Of a DNA stretch of 64,000 nucleotides, positions 25,091-37,275 are shown one piece after another; the first letter of the stretch is position 1, and each line of letters begins with the position of its first letter. Location: contig WSUB01000063.1 of NCBI GenBank assembly GCA_019633425.1, forward strand, positions 1-64,000. The letters run 5' to 3'. The notes under the pieces are model-generated. The model searched no databases and had not been told where the DNA came from. It was given only the letters and a program-made list of their open reading frames with translations. A program made the translations under genes and the position numbers. Origin of the DNA: Tulasnella sp. 424 (taxonomy: Eukaryota > Basidiomycota > Agaricomycetes > Cantharellales > Tulasnellaceae).

Positions 25091-26159
25091 GTCGGGGAAC
25101 GGACGAGCGGCCGACCGAAAACCGAGCCGCGGCGTTGTGATGACACAGGGGTAAAGTAGTAGAAGAGGAGAGGGACGAATTTAGAGTCAGGATAAATTCC
25201 AAAGAGTGGGGACGGCCAGCTGAGGACCGTATGTGTGACCACTCACGTTGTTGTTGATTGGCAGCCCTGAGCATTATAATTTTCCTTTTTGGGCAGTTTA
25301 TTGTCTTGAGAAGCGAGTGTGGAGGATGTTTGTGTGTGGCTAAGGAACGAACGTAGTTTTTTTGATGAAGCTTCTTTCACTGGCCCGGCCAGGAATCGGA
25401 GGTGATGAGGGTAGGGAGCGGGAGGGGTCGAGGCAAGAAGTGAAGAGAGAGTGAACGTCAAGTGCATAGCGCGACGTTTTATTATGAAAGAGTGGCCTTT
25501 GTCGGTTGGCGTGAAACAAAGGCTACTGAGTGTTTGCGTGAAAGACCAAAGGAACCAGGAACGGGACGTCACTAGCCGACTACTAGTACAATGCCCTTGA
25601 CTACTACCAACTACAATACAATCGAGAGACCATCCAATGGCTCAGGGGGAGGGGAGGGGTCACTCTTAGGGTCGGTGGATGCAACGAGTTCTCCGTTATC
25701 TCTGCCATGCCGTAAAAGCCGCTTATGTAACAGCGATTGACGTCTTTATCTAAAGAAGAGGGGGGGGAGGTTATAATTATATTCTTTTTCCATTTTCCAT
25801 TTTTTTTGCGTGCGGTGGAAGTTGCCGGGATGAAGTAAGTTCATGCCCTGCGGAAGGAGTCGAGAACTTTGCACGTGTTGGGCAAGAGGAGCTGAGAAGG
25901 CCAAAGGGTTCTGGAAGCGCAATCCCAAACGCACGAGGTAAGCAAACAACCGCAAATCTCGAATTGTGATATTAGACGCTGTCTCCTCCCCCCGGAACTC
26001 CATCTCCCTCCCCTTCTGTTCGCTACTACCCTTCGCGTTACCCGCTCACCCTCGCCAGTCAGTCTTCTTTCCCATCCTATACCATTCCCGCGTACTAACC
26101 CAACCATCAACAGCCCCTCCGGATCTACTTCCAACGCTCCACATCATCACATCACCGAA
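25091..26159. promoter_or_regulatory. Divergent promoter region between unknown gene and F-box gene
   Basis: About 1.07 kb between two divergent start codons. It contains homopurine and homopyrimidine runs, including a G run near 25760 and a C/T-rich stretch at 25985-26130 just before the F-box start. No supportable coding frame or RNA gene was found. Promoter assignment is from gene orientation. Confidence 0.5.
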
Positions 26160-28423
26160 ATGAGCTGTTTCGCGTGTCCCAATCCTCCGTCTCAAGAAGC
26201 AATATTACAAGCTCTCACGATCCTCCAGAATTCAATTCACTATGAAAACGGTACAGTGCCATTGTACGTCATACTCCCCTTTCCCAATCTTCCCTCTCTC
26301 GCTTGTCGTCTATGTCTCTCTTGCCGCACCGCACCACGCACCTCACCTCGGAACTGGCACGTGCTCTCCCTTTTGACAGGAAGGACCCGCTCTCAAATGC
26401 ATGCCACTCCCAGCTCGACTACCACATCACCGCGATCGAGGCTGCTTTCACCGCTTTCAAGAACCAGTCCGACCTGCACGTAGCCCACCTTAAACGCTAC
26501 CGGAACACCCTCTCCTCCATTCACAAGCTCCCAACCGAACTCCTTTCATCTATCCTATTACTCTCACTCGATCGCCGCTCATACACCCTTAACGCTCTCC
26601 AAAAGCTCGGCAGGGTCTGCAAAGCATGGCACAAAATCGTCAGCGACACCCCAGACTTTTGGACCCGAATCGATTTCAACGCACCTCCACACGTGCTCCG
26701 CTTGTTCTTGAAGAAGAGCAAGAGCATCGGCCTGGCCATCGAATGCTGCATGTCTAGCAATGATTCCGTCCTCCCTTCCAAAGTCGAGGACTTTATTGAA
26801 ATGACCCACAAGTACTCATCCCGCTGGACGTCTTTCAAGTACAAGGGCAACGCTACGCAACGTATCATGCGGAACATTGAGTCTGCGGGCAAGGAAAAGC
26901 TCCGGGAGCTGTCGGTGCATTTCCTCTGGCATTACCGCCAGTCGTGGCTATTCAACCTTCCCAAGGACGCCCCTCTGGAACGTATTTCCCTCACGTCGGC
27001 CTCATTAGATTGGACGGCCGCGTGTACCTCGCAGCTCAGAAATCTCAAATCTCTCGAGCTCAAGGACCTTCATATGAATCCTCCGAAACTCCAGCGGATG
27101 ATCCAGATCTTGGAGGCCAGTCCCAACCTCGAGTCCCTCATTCTGGTCGGTATCACGCAGGATGCCGACGATGCATCGAGCTCGGCGGCTCAAGGCCTGC
27201 TGGAAGGCGAGCCAATCCACCTTCCGGAGTTGCGCGGCTTGCTTCTCAAGAACGTGCCCCCTCATTTCCACCTCTGCTTCCTCGGCCGCATCACCGCGCC
27301 TCGCTGCCAAAGGCTTATCGTCGACGCCGTCCCTCCTCACCTGTTCGACGTCCCCAGTAACTTCACCGCGGACAGCAACGCGACCGCACCTAGGTTCTTC
27401 GACCTCGCTCGGCCTATCCTCCGCTCCGCACCCAAGCTCTCCATCTCCGCTCATGGGCGGCTCAACCACATCCACTTTGTCACCCTCCCCGAGCCTGCGG
27501 AGGTCTCCGAGAGCGCCCAGATCGTCAACCCCGGCTTGGACTTGACGTTTGAGACGGACGTACCCATGACGGATCTCCAGCGCGTCGCTCAGTTCGTAGG
27601 AGCGGCCTTATCTTCGCCTGCCACCGCCTCCGATTCGCTCGGAGAGCAGCACGACGGAGAGCTCGCTATCCCGCAGCCGACTACCCAAGTCGTACTGAAA
27701 GCCGGGAAAACGTGGTGGTGGGACGACGACTTGGACATTGTTTCACTACCCCCCGCCACCCTCCACGCTCTCCATCCACACCTCGTTCAACTGGAAATCG
27801 GCCGGGGCGTCGACGGGACCGAAGCCGTTCGCTGGCTCTCTCAACCACTCTCCAACCGCCTCTCAAGTGCTGCAAACTCTCCCTCCACCTCCGCGGCTGT
27901 AGAAGCCCAACCTCTCGATCGCCCCGAGGTTGGCCCTGGTGCCTACCCCGCTCGAGGCGGCACCGATGACGGAGAGTACCCCTGCCCGTGTCTCTCCAAA
28001 GTCCTTCTCAAAGAATGGACAGGTGATCCCGACGCCATCGTATCCTTTCTCACGAATCGCTGGCACCGCAGTACTCGGCGCTCAGCCGAGCATGGGCGAA
28101 GAAGCCGGAGCGAAGACGGGTACAGCAGCAGTGGGAGCAGCTCTCCTTCGGCCTCTGCCAGCAGTGGCTCAGGAGTTGACTCGGTCGGTCCCGTCCTGCT
28201 GGAAGAACTATCCCTCCCGAATCTTATTCCCCAACATCTGCGGGAACTCTACGCTCAAGGATTCTGGTGCGTCATCTTTTTCTGGCCAACTATTCCCTCG
28301 CTCCGTCCCTACAAACGTCATGCTCCTCTCTTTTTTTATCCCCCCCTAACCTTTGTTCCTTTATACAGGAAAAGCTCACGCGGTTTCCGGCAAAGAAGAA
28401 CGTTCTACTACTGCCCCATTTGA
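26160..28423 (+). CDS. F-box domain protein, fungal LRR-like type
   Basis: Predicted substrate adaptor of an SCF ubiquitin ligase. A short first exon (SCFACPNPPSQEAILQAL) is joined across an intron at about 26264-26380 to a long second exon. A coiled-coil-like segment precedes the F-box: IHKLPTELLSSILLLSLD, then LGRVCKAWHKIVSDTPDFW. The rest has leucine-rich spacing (LRNLKSLELKDLHMNPPKL, PNLESLILVGI, LPELRGLLLKNVPPH), consistent with a degenerate LRR substrate-binding domain, as in the large F-box families of Agaricomycetes. A Ser/Gly-rich low-complexity stretch lies near residue 640. A last intron (about 28267-28368) gives the terminal exon. The target is unknown. Confidence 0.85.
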
Positions 28424-29219
28424 GGCGAACCTGCTTCAAGTTTGCCACCCGGCTTTTGAAACCACGTTGTTTTGCAATCTTCTGTTTTTCCCCCCTCCGA
28501 GATAAGGAACACCCCGACCAGACATGCCGCTAACCAATCAAACCGGCGATTACACCTGTCAGCTGGCGCATGACGTAGCCCCTATTCGATGACCGAAGAA
28601 GTTATACTAGGCCAACTACAACATGGCCGACCACTTCTCCGAACAAGGCTGCAAGTTGTCTCGCGCGTTCTCCGATCTAACCCTTTTTTTCTCTTTCGTC
28701 ATCCCCCCTCCCAACCGTATTTAGCTGTTTGGAACGCTTCTTGATCACTTCCTTGACGTTTTGCGGCCTAACTCCACCCCGAATGCCAGGCCGAGCCTCG
28801 TGTTAGGGCCCTCCTTTCTTCTTTCATTTTCCTGTCTTCGGTTCGGTACGCAAGGCAAAAGCATGAAAAAAAAATGACGCCACGAGACTACTGTATCATG
28901 TCTTAGCTTTTGACTCACATGCCCATACATGCCTTTTCATGGAGTGTTCCAGATCTGTTTCGCGTGTTTTGATCCGGAGGGATTTTACCGGTCCGATTTA
29001 CACTTTGGAGCTGTGTTCCTTATAGAAATCACGCCGACCGGGAAATCCCACTTGGCAAAACGTTTTTTCAACACAAAGACCGCCGACGATTGAAGGACGG
29101 ATCAAGGCTCTGAGACATGCAGAACATGTATCGTAGAGTCAATCGGATAGCAAAAACAAAAAATTCGAACAGCAAATGGAACAAGCACAGGAATTAAATG
29201 GGATGCTAAAATTGTTCGT
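28424..29219. other. Convergent intergenic region F-box to SAC3
   Basis: About 800 bases between two 3' ends. It has T-rich runs (28683-28697) and no recognisable gene, repeat or RNA. Minus-strand frames reaching into it continue antisense or out of frame to SAC3. Confidence 0.5.
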
Positions 29220-32200
29220 TCAGGCGAGCATGGCCTCGCTCTCGGCGATGAGACGCATAAGGTCATCAAGCTCGCTTCTGCGAGGAGGCCGAGAAGATTC
29301 TGAAAAGGCAAGAGTGGACCTTGTCTCTCGAGGTGGTTCGGATAGCAACGCTTGGGGAGGGGAAGCGGACGAAAAATGAGGGTCGTGTGCTTTGGGCACC
29401 CCAAAGGTGTTCTGTGCCAGAAGGCCAGATCGCACCTTTTTTTGGGCAGGAATGCCTCTGTGGGGTAACGGACTACGTCAGAACGAGCCGTATATGAGAT
29501 CGCTGGGCGAGGAAGCACACGAACCTGTCCCCAGACGGATTTCGGCTCCGCTTCCGCGCAACAGGGCTGTCCGCGCCGTTCGGCACCTTGTGTGCTTGCG
29601 TTTCGACGAAAGCAGAAAGGCTGTCAATGCTTCGCCGCATTTCCTGGCGATATTCCTCCACGGAGGATTGCCACGAATCTCCCACGACGTCGCTCGCCAC
29701 TGATTCAAGACGCCGAACCATATGCCATCCTAATTGGCTGAGAATGCGTCGTACAGGGAGATCTGTCCAGAATACGTGTATCCGTCAGCGTCCAAGCCTA
29801 CTCCGGAGGTGAGACAAACCAACAACCTTGACGTCGGGCAGACGTGTGGTGTAACTCGGACCGAATGTAGTCGAAGAGTATATCAGTCACGAAGGGCTCT
29901 GTTGAAAGATAGGTCACCAGGGCTTGTCGAAGGGATCTGTGGAACGGGTTGTCAGTCGTTCGGGCCCGGGAGTCAATTGGTAATTTCTGGAGGACCTACT
30001 CTTCGTCCGTCACCCGGCCGCTATCGAACGACGGTAGGGGCTCATCGACGATACTTTCGATGATGTCACAGGCACGCTGTTCGAGATCTTGAAGGCTCGC
30101 AATCGCCAGGCTAAACAGACGACCAATGGCCGGCCATTTGACTATCGAGTGATCGTGTCAGACGACCGTCGGCTGAGCTAGGAATCTCTGGAAGCATAAC
30201 AAACCTAATGGATACTCGACTTGGAAGCTTTCAGCGACAATCAACCCGTCGACAACGGATGCCTCCCACGCATCAAAATATGCCTGGACCACATCTAAGG
30301 AGTAACAACGTGCTTTAGCTGCAAATATTCAATGAGAACGTATTAGTCCTTTACCTTGGAACCGATGCTTGGCAAGGAAGCGTCCGACTGGGTCCAAGTG
30401 GGTTCTCTGGAGGGCTAGCTCGAAAGTTTCTTCATACTCCTCGGACGAGCCAAACGCGACAACTTCGGGTCTGATCGTCAACGAAGGGAAGAATTCGCGG
30501 ATGTACGAGGATACCCTTTGATGCTGCAAGTGGGGTTCAGCTGCATTGGAATTACCCGAGATTTACGACACTCACCACCTCGTCCCGCTGTTCATCCAGG
30601 TCCCTTCCTGTATCGCCCCAAAATAGAACCATAAATCCCACTTCGTATGGATTCTCTGCTTGTAATCTCCGCAAGACACTGCCCAGCCGACGAAGTTGAC
30701 TCGACCAAGCCACTTCTCTATAAGGAAAGGTCAGCGCCGAGGAGGACCCCAAGCGATCTCGGTACCGCACCTCTCTGCGATATCAAAAGAGGCCAACGAA
30801 GGCTTAATTTCAAACACAACGAGTCCTGGGTATGCCGGGGTTCGCTACAAAGCCTAGATCAGCGGATGAGTTGCAATTCGGGACTAGGTCTGCTCCTTAC
30901 CGAATGTTCCTTGTCAACCAAGGTCACCGCCGCGTACTCATCTGCCCCTAAACCATAGCTACTATCTTCCATTCCAGACAGACCTAGGCCAAACTTTATT
31001 CGTAACCACTTCCATGTCGGCCCACTAGTCCCGAAAAGCAATATCTGCCAGTCAGCGGGAAACTCAAAGTGATCCGCGACTCGCTTTCGATTTGAATTGG
31101 GCCCTCTTAACATTTTGGTCTTGACCGCTTGTAGAAACGTTCCAGGCTCCCACATCACCTCTCGAGCACGCGTTACATCCTCTACAACACGTTGCATCTC
31201 TTCCACTGAGACAGGAGCATGCCGAAGGCTGTTACGTCCTTTAGCAACTTCTTTTCCTTTTCCTTTCCAACGCAACGAGGATGTTGATCCATTGAGACTT
31301 GGTGCTTTTCCACCGTCCAAGGAGCCCATTAGTTTGTTCCATCGCTGTGCTCGTTCTTGCTCTAACTGCGCCTGCCTCTCCTCTTCTTCCTTTCTCAGCC
31401 GTTGCCGATCCCGTAATTTCGTCATCCAAAGTCGAAATAGCGGACCAAGCCGCTGGCGCCGGTACCACTCGTCCGCGAAAGCCCCAGCGACTTCGATTTG
31501 TGCCATCCCGTGAATGAAGATCGTCAGGATGTTGGAAGCAAGAGCCGTGTTTTTCTGTTCTTCGAGGCGAGAGGTAGTCCGGGGCGACGGCATCACGGGT
31601 GTAGGAGGCTTAGTTGCCGATGATATGGATGATTTGCGGGACGTTGGTAGGGGTGGCAGAGATGGCTTTCTTGCGCTGGTGGTGGCATCGTTGACCACGA
31701 CCGGCTGGGTTAGTGGGGATTCGGGTATTGTGATGGTCGGTCGTCTGACGGGGGGAGGTGGTCTTGGAGCTGCTTCAACCTTGACCGCCGGCTTGACTTC
31801 AGGCTGAGCAGCCGGCGGCGCAAAGAATCGAGGCACAAATTCTTGAGCGGACGCATTCAGCTTTGTCCCAAAAACGTTGGAAGATGATATGATCGGCTTT
31901 GCTAGAGGTGCCACCGTCGAATCGGGAGCAAATGTTGGCTGCGTAACGGGTTGTCCTCCGAAGGCACCGGCAGTTGGCAAGCTCGGAATTGACGTCTTGA
32001 CTGCAGAGCTCCCCGTCCCGAACGAGATCCCTGCACCAGCTTTCGGGCCAAACATAGAAGGGCCAAAGAGAGAAGGCGGAGCCTTGGTTCCAAGGGCTTG
32101 TCCAGCCATCCCCGATCCCTGGAATGAAGGAGCCGATCCAAAGGCGGGGGTTCCACCGAACGCAGGAAGCGCCTGCGGTCTTTGGGCCATGGCAGACGTA

Positions 32201-33892
32201 CTCCCAAACACCCCTGTCGGCGGAGGAACTGTTGGTGCTGAAGGTATTGTCGTTCCGGACGGAAAATGCTGGCTCCGAGTTGGGGGTGCCACGGCTACAG
32301 CAATCCCGGGAGGAGGACCTCTGCCGTCGATGATGTCGGCCCATCTCAAGCCTCCTCGCTTTTCGATGAGCCATGCAGATTGTGTTCGACTTTGGCTCGG
32401 CTGTGCTGCGCAAATGAAGCAATGCAAGTATGAGTGATAGCCCCACGCAGGGCACAGGTAGACACTCACAGGATGCGATTTTTTGTGCCACGCTTTTGTT
32501 GACAGCGATTTCTCGTGGCGACTTCTCAGTAAGAATCCTAAGACCCGCCTCCGTTGCAAACGCTTCAGCGTCCCCGGGTGTGTTGAATCCAAGCAGATTT
32601 TGAAACGTCGGAACCGAAATCGAGATGTTAAGGTAAGACCCGGCCATGGCTCGCAAAGTCTCTTTCCGTAGAGTCATGAGATGGGTGTTCACCAGGCATG
32701 CCATGAGGAAGCTCGTTGACGGTTTCTTGAGCTCCTTCAAAAGACGAGTGAATGCATAAGGGACCGACGGCGCCCGGCCTGACTTAGCGGACGACGGGTG
32801 TTGCAGAAGAGAGCGGAGCATTATCGCAACCTGAATCCACGGAGAAGCGAAGACTTCTGGAGGGATTCGCTGGATCCTGCGCCCGACGTCGCCATCTCTC
32901 ATCTGCAATAATAGTCTGTAGGCTCGAAACTCCGCTTCGTTTGGAAATGTAACTCCTTCGGCACGGAAGTCGTCGTAGTACTGCATGAGCGTTGTCAGGG
33001 CTGTGGCAAAGAAGCAAGGTTAGTGCACACATTCTGGATCGACCCATGCGGTCGACCCACTTTTATTGAGTTGTTCAATATCCAGCGTTAGGGAGTATTG
33101 TTCGCGTAATGCAACTTCCCAATCCCTATCCGGTTCCGGGCCAATCCTTGATTCGTGAAGTGAGAGAATGTGGAAACGTGCAATACGCTCGTGGCATTCC
33201 ACCGCAATAGCCCCCCGACTGCCACCTTGAATTGTGAAATCTTGACGAATTGCACGAGTTCTGTCGAATATAAACTCTTGAACGCTGATCCATGATGGCG
33301 CTTGGGGGAGAAGGTTGTGGAATAAGTAGTCAACGGTTTTCTGCAGGTGTAGCGTTTCAAAGCATGAGTGGCGGGCCCTTCCTGCTCAGAAATGATCGAG
33401 GGAATAGATACGCGCTTGTAACATTGGAGGTGGCCGAACATCTGAGGGCAGCTTTGTGCTATTAATGTCGTTCGGGCGGGCAAAGGCTTTCACCATTCGG
33501 CTGTAGTCCGGCTCGGTCTCATCGTCTAGACTCTTCGTCCGAGCATTAGCGAGGGGGCATTACAGGCAAGGAAGGATTAAAATACCATTTCCGGGCGTTT
33601 GACTTCATTTCGGAGATGTCTTTCGACCTTTTCGAATTCTGGACAGTAATCCTGGCATGTTCCAACAAGCGCGACGGCAGTGTCCAATGTCCTCTGGGCA
33701 TCTTCTGCACTGGCTGCTTGCATCCGCCTGATTTCTTCCCTTCGTCTCCTAGAGAGCTACGGAGCGACGAATGCAGGATTAATGCGAGGCCGACATTCAT
33801 CTTGCTAGACATACTTCATCATAGCGATCTTGCAGAGACGAACGCGAGCTAAACCGTTGTGCACGAGCCTCCTGAGCGTTGATTCCGTCCAT
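29220..33892 (-). CDS. SAC3: SAC3/GANP-family mRNA export scaffold protein
   Basis: Scaffold of the TREX-2 complex, which couples transcription to mRNA export at the nuclear pore. The start at 33892 begins MDGINAQEARAQ. The SAC3/GANP domain follows: GTCQDYCPEFEKVERH, SRMVKAFARP, LPSDVRPPPML, LQKTVDYLFHNLLP, ISVQEFIFDRTRAIRQDF, FHILSLHES, then YDDFRAEGVTFPNEAEFRAYRLL. The central region has a run of FG dipeptides (AFGGTPAFGSAPSF, LFGPSMFGPKAG, ISFGTG, AFGGQP) like nucleoporin FG repeats. The C-terminal half has an Arg/Glu-rich helix and a long alpha/beta region (AWSSQLRRLGSVLRRLQ; SSYIREFFPSLTIRPEVVAF). It ends DDLMRLIAESEAMLA. Many introns are inferred; some exon borders in the C-terminal half are approximate. 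It is divergent from KEX2. Confidence 0.88.
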
Positions 33893-34183
33893 TATAATTA
33901 ACCAAGATAAAGAGGCGTAGCTGGAGTAGCCAGCCTGAATGCAAAGTAGAGAAGAGGTGGCGGTGGTGGTGGTGGTGGTGGGCGGGATGGGCCTGAGTGC
34001 GAGGACATGAGCCAGGAACCAGTTTGGGTTGAAATTCTGGATCTCCACCACGTCTACCCTCACCGACTACACTTTAACAGCCCAGCCAGCAGCAGAGGCT
34101 CATCAGGCCTCGTTCGCTCCTTATACTCTTCCTCTCGACCGTCCTCAAAGCTCCGCCAAAAACAAGAGCGCAAATCACCGAAA
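33893..34183. promoter_or_regulatory. Divergent promoter between SAC3 and KEX2, with GGT microsatellite
   Basis: The two start codons are 291 bases apart. A pure (GGT)n-type run at about 33958-33984 lies in the middle and is followed by gggcgggatggg. No TATA box is evident. The KEX2 side has an open frame in phase from 34007, but the signal peptide supports the start at 34184. Confidence 0.6.
33958..33984 (+). repeat. (GGT)n microsatellite in the SAC3/KEX2 promoter
   Basis: Seven to eight consecutive ggt units, one interrupted by ggc at the left edge. It lies between divergent start codons, so it is non-coding. Confidence 0.85.
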
Positions 34184-37141
34184 ATGCGCTGTCGACTCCC
34201 TCTTGGTGCTGCGGTGACTTTTGTCGCACTCGCGTCGTCCGCATTTGCCAGCCAGCCTGCAAAACGAGAATACGACACCCACGAATACTACGTCTTGGAA
34301 CACGACCCAAGGGCTTCTGCCTCGTGCCATGAAGTGGCTACCGTTCTTGGCGCTGAGGTCGTTGAGCAAGTTGGAGAGCTCCGCGATCATTGGTTACTTC
34401 GGGTACCCAAGTCCCCGTCAAACACGGATTTCGACCCAGTAATGGACACCTATCACTCTATACGGAAGAGAGCGTTGTATGTACCAGCATCGCAGCACTT
34501 GAAACGAGAACACCTCAATGCTAGACGGCTTGCCAAGGCAGTGCGCTCTTTGGAACGACAGGTGCCTCGACAGCGCACGAAGCGGTGGATGAAGCTCGAC
34601 GACCCTCAGCTGGATGGAAGGGCGGATGGAGACGATGGAGATGCTAGATTAAACCATGTCATGCAAGCGTTAGATATCCACGACCCGGAATTCCACAACC
34701 AGTGGCATCTCCTCAATCTCCAGACACCGCCCCATGACATGAATGTTACTGGAGTATGGGAGATGGGGTACACCGGCAAAGGAATCATCGCTGCCATTGT
34801 CGATGACGGTTTGGACTTTAAGAGCGATGACCTCGCTGCTAATTATGTGAGTTCGCGTGTCTACTCGCGGCATGCTTCTATGCCTTACTAGGTCTTCTGT
34901 TATAAGTGGCCACGCGGGTCTTGGGACTACAATGACCACATCCCCGATCCACTTCCGAAGCTCTCGGACGATCAACATGGTACCCGCTGCGCAGGAGAAG
35001 TCGCGGCAGGCCGCAACGACGTTTGCGGTCTTGGAGTGGCCTACAACTCCAAAATTGCAGGTCTTCGCATTCTTTCTGGTGCCATTTCGGACGCAGACGA
35101 GGCCGCCTCGCTAAACTACGGGTTCAACGAAACCTCAATATACAGCTGCAGTTGGGGGCCGCCAGACGACGGACGATCCATGGAGGCGCCGTCAAATCTT
35201 ATCCAGAAGGCCGTGTTGAACGGTGTAGAGCACGGACGGGATGGGAAAGGCTCCCTCTTTGTATTCGCCAGTGGCAACGGAGCCGGTAGTGGAGATCAGT
35301 GTAACTTCGACGGTTATACCAACAGCATCTATTCCGTCACGGTCGCATCCGTGGACTTCAAAGGCCAACACCCGTATTATTCTGAGCCTTGTGCGGCCAA
35401 CATGATCGTGACCTATAGCTCCGGTGGAGGCAAAAACATCGTGAGTCTCCTAGCTTCTGCGCCGAGCCAATCTAATTAATGCGTTTTCAGCATACGACCG
35501 ACGTTGGCAAAAGGAAATGCACAGGTGGCCATGGTGGAACATCGGCAGCCGCTCCCCTAGCTGTAGGCGTTTTTGCTCTGGCTTTGGAAGCCCGGTATGT
35601 CAGTGACTCCCGTGCTGCACTTCATATTCTTACAATCCTTTCGGCTCTGACAGGCCTGAACTCAGCTGGCGTGACATACAACATCTGTGCGTCAACACAG
35701 CGGTACAACTCAACCCTCAGGACCCCGACTGGGACAAGACATCGCAAGGCCGTTTCTACAGTTACAAATATGGTTTCGGTGCTCTTGATGCGTACCGGCT
35801 CGTTACGGCAGCTAAGACTTGGTCTTTGGTTAAACCTCAAGCGTGGATTGAGATGCCTCAAATCGAATTCGCCAACGCCTCGATGACTTGGGATGGCGAA
35901 ATGAGCGGTGGGAATCCCATCCCCAAAGAAGGATTAAGTAGCTCGATGGAGATCACCGCTGACATGATGAAGGAACACAACTTTGAGAAGTTGGAGCACG
36001 TTAATGTCAAAGTTTGGATCAATCACTCGAGGCGAGGAGACGTTGAAGTTTACTTGATGAGTCCAAATGGCGTCAAGAGTATCCTTGGTGGGAAGCGAAG
36101 ATTTGACGAAGACACGAAAGGCTATCCTGGTTGGACGTTCATGACTTTGAAGCATTGGTACAGATTTTCATCACGCTCAATTAATCTCTACGTACTGACA
36201 TCTGTCGTTTATCTCTCAGGGATGAGAACCCTATCGGCAAGTGGACCATCCACGTCTCGGATCAGGGCAACGACAAGTACAATGGCACCTTCCTCGGTTG
36301 GACCATGACTTTCTGGGGCTCCGTGATTGACCCCGCCAAAGCCATTCTCTACAGTCAGCGCCCACGGCCTGACGAGGACCTTCCGGATCCCATCTTCGAG
36401 GACGAGCCATCAAGTTCGTCAACTACAACAACGACCAGCACCACCCCCGTTGCTGCCAGTACCACGAAGCAATACGTCAAGCCCACAGAGCACCTCCCCG
36501 ACGACCACGATCAAGCGGACGGCGAATCGCACAATCCTGCTTTCCCTGATCATCCAGCAACCAACGGCACCGGTTCGGCTGCGTCACCTTCGCTCACCAC
36601 CACGCCAGACGAGGGCTATTTCTCCAACATGGGTGATCTCCTTTCGACTAGCAGGTGGCTGTATGGGGGTCTTGCTCTGATTGTGTTGTTTGGCGTTGGT
36701 GCCGGCGTCTTCTTCTGGAGACGTCGCGCTCGTGTCGCAGAATATCAGAGCGTGGCTGACGACGAGATGGCAATGACCTCTATGTTGCACGGAGGCAGAG
36801 CGACCGATTCAAGACGTAGTGGAGCTGGAGGCACGAGGGAGCTTTACGACGCTTTCGGTGAGGTCTCTGATGAAGATGAATACGCGGACGAAGAGACCGG
36901 TATCCGAAGAACTGGAGGCACCCCCACGGTGCGATATCATGACGGCTTCTTAGATGATGACGCCCCAGAATCCGCTGCAGTGTCTCCTGCAGTACCTTAT
37001 CGGGATGAACCCACCCCTGAGGAGCGGGCACGGGAACGGAGGGACCGTGAAGGAAGTGACAGCGGAAGCGGGACTGGTAGCGGAAGCTGGGAGGAGGCCC
37101 AGGCCTCTGATAATGAAGCCACTGGCCGATCGGCACATTAG
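34184..37141 (+). CDS. KEX2: Kexin-type subtilisin-like proprotein convertase
   Basis: Late-Golgi membrane protease that cleaves secretory precursors after paired basic residues. The signal peptide RCRLPLGAAVTFVALASSAFA supports the start at 34184. The propeptide ends at a likely self-cleavage site RTKR (residues 131-134). The S8 domain has Asp207 (AAIVDDGLD), His250 (DDQHGTRCAGE), oxyanion Asn350 (FASGNG) and Ser422 (GGTSAAAP). A P/homoB domain follows (VNVKVWINHSRRGDVEVYL, GKWTIHVSD). After a Ser/Thr-rich stalk is one membrane helix (LYGGLALIVLFGVGAGVFF) and an acidic cytosolic tail of about 130 residues ending DNEATGRSAH, which presumably carries trafficking signals. Introns at about 34848-34891, 35440-35490, 35597-35654 and 36158-36220. 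Confidence 0.96.
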
Positions 37142-37275
37142 AGACACATTTTGATTTTTATTGGACTTTATCTTCGGGTACATTATGTGCTTTTACCTCA
37201 TTTTGTCTTCTCTACCCCCCACAATCGCATGTTAATAGCCTTCCCAACTTTTGCGAGCCAAACAAGCACAGTTTC

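Noticed and set aside
29102..29518. Minus-strand frame of 138 codons at the SAC3 3' end
   Set aside because: It is out of frame with the SAC3 terminal exon, which reads clearly to the stop at 29220 after splicing.
31877..32437. Plus-strand frame of 186 codons
   Set aside because: Antisense to the Pro/Gly/FG-rich part of SAC3; composition explained by the complementary strand.
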